Positions 53,701-64,000 of a DNA stretch of 64,000 nucleotides are shown piece by piece (position 1 is the first letter of the stretch; each line of letters starts with the position of its first letter). The translations under genes were made by a program, and so were the position numbers. The notes beneath the pieces were generated by a model. The model was not told the DNA's origin, did not search any database, and saw nothing but the letters and a program-made list of their open reading frames with translations. The DNA is from Annona cherimola (Eukaryota > Streptophyta > Magnoliopsida > Magnoliales > Annonaceae), in assembly GCA_030490835.1 (NCBI GenBank), contig CM059971.1, forward strand, positions 77,580,224-77,644,223. The letters are read 5' to 3'.

Positions 53701-54773
53701 GTTAGGTACATTAAATAAAACCAAAATTTTGGTTGGGTTGTGAGATCCAATGGGAAAAATGAAAATATTTTAAAAAAAATGTAATTGATTTGAAATAATA
53801 GGGATAAAGGTGGAAGAAATAATATAATTGGAAGGAAAATGATTGGAATGTAGGAGTAAAATTGAAAAAATTGATAAATTATTAAATGATTTCAAGAGCA
53901 ATGGAGAGGATGCGATATTTCTTACCCCACCTCACCCTACTCATAAACATTACCAAACAACTCCTAAGATGCTAAGCCCTACAACCCCTACTGTATGTTA
54001 GGCCATGTTGTAATATATTGCTCTGCTGTCTTTCTCTTATCTAGCCACCCTCTTGACACAACCATTAGAGAGGGATAACCTATATCAACAAATCACCCCA
54101 ACAAATTGACGAAACTACTTAACTCATAATTATGATCAATTCCATAATTTTCTCCTTCTATAGACCTTTAATATGATTTAATGTTTTAATCATCTAATTA
54201 TACTATTTTTCCATTTATTATCTCTACATGTTTAGTAAATCATTTATATCTTTCTATACAACTTCATATCTTTCTAACCGTAACTTAATAATATGGGTAA
54301 CAAATGGGTGAGGAGGTTGGAAACTATAAAAGATTCTTAGATCGAATCTGTATCAGAATGAGAATGTAATGATGTATATTGAGAATGAGTAAATTATATT
54401 AAAAATGGGTAAAGTTGTATTAGAAATTGAAAAAATTGTCTTGAAAATTGAAAAATTATCTTAGGAATGATAACTCATATTCAATTCAAGAATCTTGGAT
54501 GGTTTAGAACATACCTTAATATTTTTGAAGAGTGCAAGAGTGATGTGATATGATAATTGTAAAGTGCGAATACATAAGGTAAATGTATAAGAAAAATAAT
54601 TAATATAGATGGATAAAAATGGAAAATTTAGTACAGGTAATAAGTTAGAAACATTATTTTTTTGAAAAGTGTGCAAACAAAAGCTCCAAATCAAGTAATC
54701 ATTGTTTCGTATTTATCTCCCAATTAATTTGAATACTTTCAAGAACTATTTATTTGCGTCCCTAAAGATTGCC
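53701..54773. other. Intergenic with a repeat also seen at 6740 and 10040
   Basis: About 53740-53950 shares AATGTAATTGATTTGAAATA and GAAGGAAAATGATTG with 6740-6900 and 10040-10200, an AT-rich interspersed repeat. No gene was found. Confidence 0.45.
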
Positions 54774-54887
54774 ATGAGACCCAATGCACTGTTTATTGGC
54801 GTGATGGTGATTGCCTTATTTCTTTTAAGGCTTGCCGTGGCTGGGACGCCATGCAAGATGCATGCGCGGAGCCGAGTCAGCAGATAA
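54774..54887 (+). CDS. Possible short secreted peptide or gene start, unidentified
   Basis: The ATG in GATTGCCATGAGACC opens 37 codons. Residues 2-22 are a classic signal peptide (RPNALFIGVMVIALFLLRLA, then VAG) followed by TPCKMHARSRVSR and a stop. It may be the first exon or 5' relic of a gene for a small secreted protein. No downstream exon could be joined with confidence, and chance is possible. Confidence 0.25.
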   Translation: MRPNALFIGVMVIALFLLRLAVAGTPCKMHARSRVSR

Positions 54888-55064
54888 GATGGGATGGGAG
54901 TCGAGTCAGCATCATCCACCAAATTAATCGCCCTCCGTGCATTGAAAATGCCTGAAAATTGAGATATTGTATGTAAAAATTGAAAAAAACTATAGTGGGA
55001 AAAATGTCATTCAATATACATCCTCTTGTATACAATTGGATCATGATGAGCAAGCCCTGAATTA

Positions 55065-55260
55065 ATGGCCATTGGAGTGTCTTTCCAGTGTCCAGCCTCA
55101 ACCAGTCCATCTCCATCTGCCTGCCATGCCCTGCAGATTGGCCCGCTGATGCAATGGTGTCCTCGCAATGATGCCAACAGATCACCTACAGCCGATTGGA
55201 TGTTGACGAACCCCGCTGCAGCACATCTTTCTTGCACCAAACGGCGGGACCTACCTAAGA
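55065..55260. repeat. GC-rich segment related to 57298-57372
   Basis: CCAGCCTCAACC and GACGAACCCCGCTGCAGCAC with CATCTTTCTTG here are matched by CCAGCCTCAACC and CAGACCCCGCTGCAGCAC with CATCTTTCTTG at 57301-57360. On the minus strand both can read RKMCCSGV, but in different flanking contexts, each soon interrupted. It may be a duplicated exon of a lost gene; the family is unknown. Confidence 0.4.
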
Positions 55261-55540
55261 ATGAGCTTGGGAGGCAAGATCAGTTCGATGCAAATTTTAA
55301 TGATGTTTGTTTTGATCCCAAGCATGTATAATATAGTCAATCTATTTTGGCGCCAATCAAGATTCACAAAACAAAACCCAAAAAAAAAAAGAAAAAGAAA
55401 ATCCTAATTGAAGAACTGATTGCTGAAGCACAGAAATAATGTTAAGTGAAAAATCTGATGGAAAAGGATTGGAATAAATGAATTTGTTTCAAAATATTAT
55501 TTTTAAGGCTTAATTCGAATCATGTTCAGCTTCAATGTGT

Positions 55541-56030
55541 TAAGGATATTAATAGCCCTATTAGAGGCTCAGTTTTCATGTGATCTCCGCAACTAAAGGT
55601 GGGTGCAACTGAGTCAATCTTTGCTCCATTCTTTTGGTACAAATCCTCATTGTTGTTGGTTTCCATTATTGTTCTCACATAATTTTTTTGCACTTTATCT
55701 TACCGCAATTCCAATTTTCCATGCTTACACGAAATGCATTAAGATTGACTATCACTTTATTAAGGAAAAAGTTCCCTTGGTCACATTGTCGCCCAAGTTT
55801 ATCTAATGTTGTTGAGCTCTTAGAAAGCCACTGCCTTTTGAACATTTTGTTGTGTTATGAGACAAACTTGGCCTATGATTGCTCTCACCTGCATTAATTC
55901 TATAGGAGACTATTAAGGATATTGATAGCCCTACTGAAGGTTCTGTTTTTATGTGTACTAAAAGTTCTATTTCCATATGATCTCCGTAGCTAAAGGTGGA
56001 TGTACTGAGTCAATCTCTGTCCTATTCTTG
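55541..56030. repeat. Imperfect direct repeat, two units
   Basis: 55541-55630 and 55912-56030 share TAAGGATATT.ATAGCCCTA, TGATCTCCG and CTGAGTCAATCT, with a 30-bp insertion in the second. Open frames at 55603-55897 and 55977-56228 have no recognised domain. Confidence 0.6.
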
Positions 56031-56199
56031 CTCTTGACTGCTTATAAAAGAGCAGCATTTTTGTATGTTTCGTATAATGAAAAAATCACAAAATTCTTCT
56101 TTTCTTCTATCTTTTCTCCCTTAGCTATTAATTCTCTTCACTATGAAATTACATTTCTATGTAATTCATCTGTTTTTGCCAATTCGATAATTGATATAA

Positions 56200-56640
56200 A
56201 AAAAAATAACTTCATACATTATATTTAGCATTATATTATTACAAAAACTCATCATTTGTCCAATATTATTATACATGAGTCTCATTTACAGCTGTATAAA
56301 ATTAACATAATAAAATATCTTAGTTCTAAATATTAATGTTAAAGTTGTGTTCCAACATTTAAACCGTTTAAAAATATCATTATTATGTGAATAAATTATT
56401 CAATAAAGTATTATTGCATTGCAATGTACAAGTAAATGAATCTAGGTTCATAAATTATATATGATATTTATTTTTAATTAATAAGCAAATATTTCTCGTA
56501 CAATTCTTTGATTTAGATAAAACTTGATCTTCTATCTAAATAAATGATGATAATATAATAAACGAATGTATTTTCATCAATAATAGTGGTGAGAAAAATG
56601 GATAAGATTATACGAAACTACTTCTATATAATTGACTTTC
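56200..56640. mobile_element. Decayed family A MITE
   Basis: Inner motifs TTCATACATTATATTTAGCA, TTTAAACCGTTTAAAAATAT and TAAAACTTGATCTTCTATCT follow the family order, ending with ACGAAACTACTTCTATATAA. Termini are not clear. Confidence 0.5.
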
Positions 56641-57393
56641 CCTACTAATCTTTCTTTTTTTTATTATCATCTACATTTTTAGTTATTATTTGTCTATGAA
56701 TTATAACTTACCGACTTGATGACTAATATTAATTGAATTAGTGAACACGATGATCTCTTTTTTTATTTTTTATATTTATATTTCAACCCAAATACATATT
56801 TCTAATCTTTTAACTTTGAAAATATAAATCTAACAATATTGCTAGCAAAGTAACTGCCTAGTCGTTACTCTAAAAATAAAAGATAAACACACTATGATGA
56901 TCGCATTAGTTAAAACAAACTCGTCGAATTTTTTTTTTGCATATGGTGTTTTCGGATGTTTAAAATTAAAAGGATTTTTAAATCTAAATTATTTAGATAT
57001 TAGATTGGATTTGACGTTTGTGATAAATATTAGATAAGCACATGGCATAAAACTTTTAGTACAAAAAAACAAGTGTAATGGTTTTGGTTTGGGTTGGGAA
57101 GTCACCTTCGCATTAGCACTGCTCAGGAGTGCGGTCTTATTATAATTGATTCAACCGAGAAACGGTGAGCCGGCAATTGGACGACGCTACGTTATCAGAA
57201 AGGGCAAAAAAATAATCAGATCTTGCCCACGCCGCAAGGATCACGCTCCTGCCGCATGATACCGAGCAAGCCAAAAATCAATCGCCACGTGAGTGTCTGT
57301 CCAGCCTCAACCTATAGTGGTTTGGATGCTCACAGACCCCGCTGCAGCACATCTTTCTTGTGCCCACGAGCAGGAGGTACATGCAAGTCTTAA
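56641..57393. other. Intergenic up to the LTR retrotransposon
   Basis: AT-rich to 57100, GC-richer after, ending in the 57298-57372 repeat segment. No gene was recognised. Confidence 0.4.
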
Positions 57394-58515
57394 TGTTGAC
57401 ACCCCACCATTGGGCCCAAAGATGAACAAGTGAAATAAATTTTAAGCCCATGCAAATTCAAGGCAAAAAGAAGTCCAAGCAAACTAAACGGGCCCCTTCG
57501 CATAAGCCTACGGGAGCGAAACTCCACCAAGCCTCGAAGCAAGCTTTTTAACAAACCAGATCCGGCCCATAAAGAGCGAAGCTCCTACAGGTTACCTCAA
57601 CGGGCTCCACAAAGCAGCCCACCAGACGCAACAAACGGACTTAGCCAAGCTCTAGCCCACTAAGCCTCAGAAGCAGACTTCTCTACAACTTTGGGCCTCT
57701 ACAACGGCCCACCCAAAAACAACGGGCTTAGCCAAGCTCAAGCCCACCAAGCTCAAGCACATGGACAAGTCCAAGCCTTCAAATGGCTCAAGGCCCATGA
57801 TCCCAACTCAAGTCCAAGCCCATGACCCCAAGTGGCCCAAAAGCCCACTCCTACACCTATAAAAGGAGGAGCACCCCCCCTCATTTGAACACACTTTGAG
57901 AGGCATCCCAGAGGGGAGGACAGGAGTCTGCAACAACATCCTAGCGCCCCGACTTTTCACGCTCTCCAAGCAACGAGCCTCTCTTCCCATTCTCCCCTTT
58001 TCTATCTCTCCCGTTCTCTCAAATCTTCTTATTTTCCCCCTTTCACGCCGTATAAACCGCCTTGGGTTGGTAGATTTCTCCATATTTGCTTCAACTCGAA
58101 GGCCGAAACCCAGACTCTGTACTACTAGTGCCTTATTTCATTAAATAGGGACTGATCTCCCTTTAAAGATCAGTGGCGACTCCGTTTTTCTTTATTTTTG
58201 TGTGTGCGTGTTTGAGTTAACGCCCCGGCAAGGTGAGTGCACGCGGGTCCACATATTCCAGCATAATACGCTGCCGTTATGCTGCCGAATTTGTGACTAG
58301 ATCCGTGTACGGAAAGCCCCGTCTTAGCCGTTATGCTGCCGAACCCACAAGAAAATACCCATACGCCAACTATTCCGAAAAATATGAAGCCTAATGCGTT
58401 TTACCCCATGTGAATGCAAGAAATCTAAGCCCACGTTGCTGTCCAACACAATCCAAACTTCCAAGGCCCGGGAAACCATCCCGAGCCCATCGTAGCGCTC
58501 GCGGCGGGTGCTACA
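57394..58515 (+). mobile_element. 5' LTR of Ty3/gypsy (Tat-lineage) element
   Basis: Starts TGTTGACACCCCACC and ends GGGTGCTACA three bases before the primer-binding site, giving an LTR of about 1122 bp with TGT...ACA ends. It contains a TATA box (57858-57864), CA-rich GCCCA repeats in the U3 part, and a downstream TGGCGACTCCG at 58176 that mimics the primer site. The 3' LTR and TSD lie outside the window, so the boundaries rest on sequence ends only. Short open frames inside are not genes. Confidence 0.8.
57858..57864 (+). promoter_or_regulatory. TATA box of the LTR promoter
   Basis: CCTATAAAAGGAGGAGC, a textbook plant TATA context; transcription would start near 57890 and proceed into gag-pol. 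Confidence 0.75.
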
Positions 58516-58518
58516 GCT

Positions 58519-58535
58519 TGGTGACTCCGCTGGGG
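58519..58535 (+). promoter_or_regulatory. Primer-binding site of the gypsy element
   Basis: TGGTGACTCCGCTGGGG begins with TGG, the complement of a tRNA CCA end, three bases after the LTR. The form TGGYGACTCYGCTGGGG is usual in Tat/Ogre-type elements, where a tRNA-Arg primer is assigned; the tRNA identity is from general knowledge, not tested here. Confidence 0.8.
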
Positions 58536-59190
58536 TCGGCGTTGTTGGTCTACATCGGCGCAAGGGGTACAGAAAGCTAAAGATCGGAGCTTCTTCCTCG
58601 CTGAACAACGAGTTACAGATGTATTTCCGTCTTCCGGCAGCGAGTTTCTGAAGTTTCTGCCCAAATTACGTAGAAACTTAAAAAGTTTGTAGCTCTTGAA
58701 CAGCAAAGGACCCGCGAAGGGAGAACCATTGGACACCACGACTTGTAACTGTCCAAGCACGCAAAATAAGCCTACAGCAAGGACCTCTGACAAATATAAA
58801 ACCAATTAACGCTAAAAAAAATCCGGCGTAAAAATCATGTTTTTTTCATAACCTGGGTGTTTTCTGGTCACACTTCCAAAAACGCTTCAAGCGAACTGGT
58901 CTTCCCTCCAGAAACTCTTCAAGTAAACTGGTCATTCTTCCAAAAACGCTTCAAGAAAACTGGTCCTTTTTCCAGAAACGCTTCAAGCGAACTGGTCACT
59001 TTTCCAGAGACACCTCAGGCAAACAAGAACCCGTGGACCTCGAACATTCTCACGCGTGAAACTTAAAACAAATAAAATCTGTAAAAACACAAAGGGACCT
59101 GGACTTGCAAGCATCCATCTAAGGGTTGATCTCCTTATTATTTGTCTACGAGTACTAATCTCTTTTTATTGATTAATCAGGTTCTTCACC
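58536..59190 (+). other. Untranslated leader of the gypsy element
   Basis: No long frame in sense; contains the 32-bp repeats at 58866-59024. Just before gag stands TATTGATTAATCAG, which resembles a splice acceptor. Confidence 0.6.
58866..59024 (+). repeat. 32-bp tandem repeat, five units, in gypsy leader
   Basis: Each unit starts CTGGTC or GGTC and has TTCCARAAACGCTTCAAG; units begin at 58866, 58898, 58930, 58962 and 58994, the last being 31 bp. The frame across it is only repeat translation. Confidence 0.9.
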
Positions 59191-62100
59191 ATAGCTCGAA
59201 GGCAAAGCAAGTCAACCGTGGATCGAAGCCCCGTGATTACTAGATCGAGAGCAGCTAGGATGGAGTCCGAACAATCCTCACACCACGAAGATCGGGATCA
59301 CCAGTTCAAGCAGTCCATTAAAGCCTACATGGCGGCAATGGACAAGAGAATGCAAAAGCTAGAGGAAGTCCTGTCAAACATGGGACAACATCTAATAGGC
59401 GGTCAGAACACGGTGCACCACCATTTTGTTCACAAAATCCGAATTCGGAGCAAGACGGTGGATCTCAACCATCCTCCCACAAATCCCGGATTCCAGAGCA
59501 AGATGGTGGACCTCAACCATCCTCCCATAAATCCCGGAACGATCATTACAAAGAAGAGTTGGTCTTAGAACAATGCCGTAATGAAATCCAAAACCTCAAA
59601 AACCAACTCCAAAACCAACTAAAAGAAATGGAGGAGCGAATCCGACAACATCAAGGGGAAGGCCTACCTTCGGCCAAAATAGAAGACCTATGCCCGTTCC
59701 CTGACACCAAGCTACCCGAAAAGTTCGAGATACCGGCTTTACCCGCGTATGAAGGAGACTCATGCCCGAGGGCTCATCTCAAGGCCTTTTGCGGCATCCT
59801 ATACCCCTTGGTGAAGAGCGAAGAGGTCTTGATAAGGCTATTCCAACATAGCCTAAAGAAAGACGCCTCGGAATGGTACACATCGCTTGATTGCCGGTTG
59901 ATCAAAACATGGGAACAACTCTCTTTGGCTTTCATGGACCGCTTCTCATACAAACTGAACATGGCTCCCAAAAGGGTCGACCTCGAGACACTGAAACAAA
60001 AAGGGGATGAAACATTCTCCGAGTATGTGGCAAGATAGCGGGCATTGGCGGCAAAAACAAAGAGCCCGTTGCCTTTTGATGAGAAAATCTCCATCATCAT
60101 CAACTCTGCACACCCGAGCATCTCGGGTTACCTCATCTCTCACCCTTACGTCAACTTCACCCAACTCCTCCAAGCCGGGGACCAAGTGGAGGCGAGAATC
60201 AAACATGGCACCATCTCTCCATGGCCTTACCAGGGGAACACAACTCGAAGGAAGCAAGAACCTAAAAACGGTAATTCCTCGAAGACCCCGGACGTAAATG
60301 TCATAGACACCACCCCTAAGCCTTTTCAAAGAAAAGCACACAGAGATTTTACACCTCTCGCCCAGTCCTACACCGACGTCCTCAACATGCTCATCCAAAA
60401 AAATATGCTTGCACCTCTAGCTCCGAAACCTCTACCCAATCCCCTTCCCAAAAATTACCGAGAAAATGAGTTTTGTGCCTATCAGCAAGGGAGAGGCCAC
60501 ACCACCGAAAGATGTTTTATCCTCAAACATGTCATTCAAGACTTAATAGATGAGGGAAAAATTAAAATTTCATCAAACTCTCATGAGGATGTGATCCAAA
60601 ATCCCCTACCTATGCATGAACCGAGGAATCCCAATGCAACGAACATAAACTTCATAAAAGTTGCAAGAGGACCCGTAAAGCCGAGTCATGAAGTCTACAT
60701 GATTACTTTACAACGGGCCAAGCAAGAAACCATCACACTACAAGGAGCCGCTCCTCGGAATGTCCATAAACCCCAAGAAGGGCATGGCCAAGACTACCTC
60801 ATATTGCTGGGCATGAACAACTTGAAGATTGCTCCTCCTCATCAAGAGCCCGTGGTACTAGCGGCCAAGCCGAAGCCAACATACGACTCGCATAAGGTTC
60901 CATGGGAATATCCTCAATGCTCGGAGATAGGCAATATTTATCCTAATGGCCGAGTCTACCGACGGGAACCGGCTCGCAACGTGATCACCAACCCGGAGAA
61001 GGAACCGCAATATGATGTGGCCTCACAACTCAAGTCCTTGCCGGCTCAAATATCCATATGGGAATTGTTATGCACCTCAACAAAGCATAGGGAGGCTTTC
61101 ACTAAAGTACTAAGCGAGGCTCACATAACCACGGAGGTGACTCCCGACGCGGTGGCTCACATGATCGGGCAAATAATGGCCCCTAACGCCATCACCTTCA
61201 CCGACGAGAAACTTCCTGCGGAAGGGCGCAACCATGGACACTCCTTAAGCATCACGATCGGATACAAAGGCTTGAAAATCCCCCTGGTAACCATTGACAA
61301 CGGCGCAAGTCTTAATGTTTGCCCACTGCGAACAATCAAGAGGCTTAGAATCCCGATGGATCAAATGAGACCGAGCGACTACCATGTAAGAGCCTTTGAT
61401 AATTCTCAAAAGACGGTATTGGGTGAACTAGATATAGAAATCCAAGTGGGACCCGACACCATGGTCGTCCCCTTTCAAGTTTTGGACATCCCCGCGTCTT
61501 TCAACATGTTATTGGGAAGACCTTGGTTACACCAAACCGGAGCCATCCCGTCCTCTCTCCACCAAAAGCTCAAGTACATATCGGCGGGAAAGCTAGTAGT
61601 CATCGAAGCCGACCCCGAGATCATCATCCCTGTAGAGTTTGAAAATTGCCATGAAGTTCCACTAATTGAAGTGTATGAATCTTCAGATCCTCTCCCTTTC
61701 AAGATGGATAACATGCATGAAGTCCATCACATCCCTTCAAAGCAAAGACTCCCGCTCCACTATGTCATACCTCCGGCCGAGAGGCAAACAACAAGGTTTA
61801 ACATCAAATACCGAGGAAAGACAGTGCTACTTAATCCTCAACAAAAGAACAACAAATGGGGCCTCAGATATAAACCCGAAGAAGACAAGTTCAAAAAATC
61901 CAACAAAGCAACTTGGTTCATAAGTGCGGGGCATATACTACCCGAAGCATTGGAGACCCAAGAAGTCTTAATGATAGCTCATAATGGCACGCATGAAAAA
62001 AAATATCATTGTGCAGAGACAAGCCAAAAACTGGTACGCTATGCTAACTTGCTCAAGACCCGGCTCTAGCAATCTCATCACGCATACGACGCCCATTCAA

Positions 62101-64000
62101 AAGAAAAAGAAGCAAACGGAGCCGGAGATGTGGTCCAGCATTCTCTGGTCCCGCGAATTGCTAGAAATCTCAGAAGATAGTGGAGTTGATGAGGAGCTGC
62201 GCGGAAACATGGAAAAGCATGAAAACAAAGACGCGGCTTTGGACTATGAGATCATCAACTTAGGATCCCCGGAGTTACCCAAATGTTTTCGCATTGGAAA
62301 GAACTTATCCACTAAAGAAAGAAACCAAATGCTCACCTTTCTCAAGCCTCGGCTTGTCAACTTCGCCTTCTCTTATGAAGACATGCCCGGACTTGACGAA
62401 GATCTAATTACTCATCGACTCCCAATAAAAGCCGGTGTCAAACCGATAAAGCAAAAATTAAGGAGACTCAAACTGGAATGGATACTCAAGATAAGGGATG
62501 AAGTGATCAAGCAATACAATGCCGGATTCTTGGTTGTATCACACTATCCACAATGGCTAGCTAACATTGTTCTCGTGCCCAAGAAGGATGGAAAAATCTA
62601 AAATGTGCATTGACTATAGAGATCTCAACAAGGCTAGCCCGAAGGATAACTTTCCACTACCTCACATCGATGCTCTAATCGACAACACGGCGGGCCATAC
62701 ATGGTTCTCCTTCATGGACGAATTCTCCGGGTATAATCAAATCAAAATCGCCGAAGAAGATAGAGAAAAGATATCTTTCATCACTCCTTGGGGAACATTC
62801 TATTATAAAGTGATGTCATTCGATTTGAAAAACGCCAGAGCTACATATCAACGCACCATGATGGCCATCTTCCATGACCTGATTGGCAAAGAAATGGAGG
62901 TCTACGTGGACGACATAATAGTCTGGTCCTACACCTTTGAAGAGCATCTAAGAGACTTAGAAAAATTATTCAACAAAATGGAGAAATTCCAACTAAGGCT
63001 CAACCCGCAAAAATGCGTCTTTGGTGCTCAAAAGGGGCGCTTGCTCGGATTCATCGTTAGCAAAAATTTAATCGAGGTGGACCCGGCAAAAGTCAAGGCA
63101 ATACTAAGCATGCCGCCTCCCGCAACCGAAAAGGAGATAAGAGGATTGTTGGGCAAACTACAATACATTAGTCGGTTCATAGCCCGACTAACATTCACTT
63201 GTGAACTAATTTTCAAATTGCTAAGGAAAGACTCTCCCAAAGAATGGAATGAAGATTGTCAAACCGCTTTCGACAAAATCAAGGCTTACTTGGTTAACCC
63301 TCCCATCTTGGTGCCGCCTAAAGCAGAAGGTCCCTTGTTGTTGTATCTCTCAGTCACTCCAACGGCATTGGGGGCGGTGCTAGGACAACCGGATGAATCG
63401 GGATGGAAGGAACAAGTCATATACTATTTGAGCAGAAAATATACCCCGACGGAAGTCAAGTATCCAGAAATTGAAAAGGCATGCTTGTCTCTTGTATGGG
63501 CTATGCAGAAACTAAGGCAATATATCATACCCGAACCATATTGCTCATCTCTAAGATAGATCCTTTGAAATATCTTTACCAAAAGACCGTATTGACGGAA
63601 AAACTGGCTTGATGGCAATTGCTCCTCACGAAATTTGATATAGTATATGTCACAAGAAAAGCTATCAAGGGACAAGTGGTAGCGGATTACCTAGCCGCAC
63701 AAGCGCTCCCGGACTACCAACCGCTACAAGAAGACTTCTCAGATGAAGAAATACTACTTATGGAGCAAAATGAAGAAAAGGACGCTTGGACCTTATACTT
63801 TGATGGCACATGGAATGCTTCGGGTAACGGAATAGGAGTAGTACTTTGCTCTCCCGACCAAGCTCCAATCATGATATCAAGAAGGTTAGTTTTCCCGTGC
63901 ACAAACAATATCGCCGAATATAAAGTTTGCATAGCCGAAGTGCGGGAAGTCTACAAGCTGGGGGCAAGAAAACTTCAAATCTATGGAGATTCGCAGTTAG
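59191..64000 (+). pseudogene. Ty3/gypsy Tat-lineage gag-pol, decayed, runs off window
   Basis: Domains in order: gag from about 59191, with the capsid-like core near 59780-60110 (ends TFSEYVAR before a TAG); a zinc-knuckle-like CAYQQGRGHTTERC near 60476-60517 lacking one usual Cys; aspartic protease with IDNGASLNVCP (61290 on) and LLGRPWL; reverse transcriptase about 62420-63200 with YVDD at 62903-62914; a decayed RNase H to about 63530; and a second RNase H from about 63780 (LYFDGTWNASGNG, CTNNIAEY, IYGDSQ). Two RNase H domains mark the Tat/Ogre lineage. Breaks: ATA in place of the likely start ATG (59191), a frame change between 59340 and 59430, TAG at 60036-60038, a frame change near 62030-62069, one extra base near 62595 just after KKDGKI, a frame change near 63535, and TGA at 63610-63612. 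It cannot make a working polyprotein. Integrase and the 3' LTR are beyond the window. Confidence 0.92.
59433..59555 (+). repeat. Short in-frame repeat inside gypsy gag
   Basis: Two copies of a ~54-bp unit containing AGAGCAAGATGGTGGACCTC and AACCATCCTCCC, giving two PEQDGGPQPSSHKSR-type peptides in the frame that continues into gag. It lies next to the first frame break. Confidence 0.7.

Noticed and set aside
58173..58190. TGGCGACTCCG at 58176 as the gypsy primer-binding site
   Set aside because: Matches only the first 11 bases and is followed by a T run; the longer match at 58519 directly follows a GCTACA LTR end.
57808..58805. Open frames of 80-126 codons in the LTR and leader
   Set aside because: They lie across promoter, LTR and leader sequence on both strands and have no domain.

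Overview
This window looks like nuclear DNA of a flowering plant. It is AT-rich and mostly non-coding. It contains a two-exon thaumatin-like (PR-5) gene with GT/AG splice sites, decayed Ty1/copia and Ty3/gypsy retrotransposons, a tRNA-derived SINE, and dozens of short palindromic MITE-type elements. There is no operon structure and no bacterial gene. The species cannot be named from the sequence. Exact coordinates are given where a splice site, start or stop codon, target-site duplication (TSD) or repeat boundary can be read; other boundaries are approximate. Identity figures are estimates by eye.

Layout. 1-3661 is a ~99.9% identical copy of 20403-24064 and ends at a 100-N gap (3662-3761), so it may be an assembly duplicate; both copies carry ruins of a copia element. 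3.8-6.4 kb holds a local duplication and a 68-bp poly(A) tract between long direct repeats. 6.4-12.4 kb is an older diverged duplication (6454-8428 and 9761-12391). 12.0-14.4 kb is a run of MITEs. 15-18.4 kb is mostly unidentified, with a PIF/Harbinger-like MITE carrying a TTA TSD. 18504-19058 (minus) is a possible small membrane-protein gene whose upstream region is full of tandem repeats.

The centre is a tandem segmental duplication: unit 1 about 22541-35186 and unit 2 about 35701-45028, with a 0.5-kb hAT-transposase fragment between them. Unit 2 lacks about 3.4 kb, and its junction sits on a 7-bp microhomology. Each unit carries the thaumatin-like gene on the minus strand. The unit 1 copy is intact (255 codons, all 16 mature cysteines). 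The unit 2 copy is broken in exon 2 by a 575-bp non-autonomous hAT element with a perfect 8-bp TSD. Because each unit supplies the empty site for insertions in the other, a SINE, two poly(A)-tail-only insertions, a foldback MITE and the hAT element can all be read directly. The ~4.5-5 kb around the gene is far more alike between units than the flanks, which suggests gene conversion.

45-57 kb is gene-poor: more MITEs, a second hAT element of the same family, a 286-bp tandem repeat and a few short possible exon remnants. From 57394 to the end lies the 5' two thirds of a Tat-lineage Ty3/gypsy element (LTR, primer-binding site, leader repeats, gag, protease, reverse transcriptase, two RNase H regions) with a lost start, two stops and four frame breaks; its 3' end is outside the window. 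I found no clearly new biological system. The most informative region is the 22.5-45 kb duplication.
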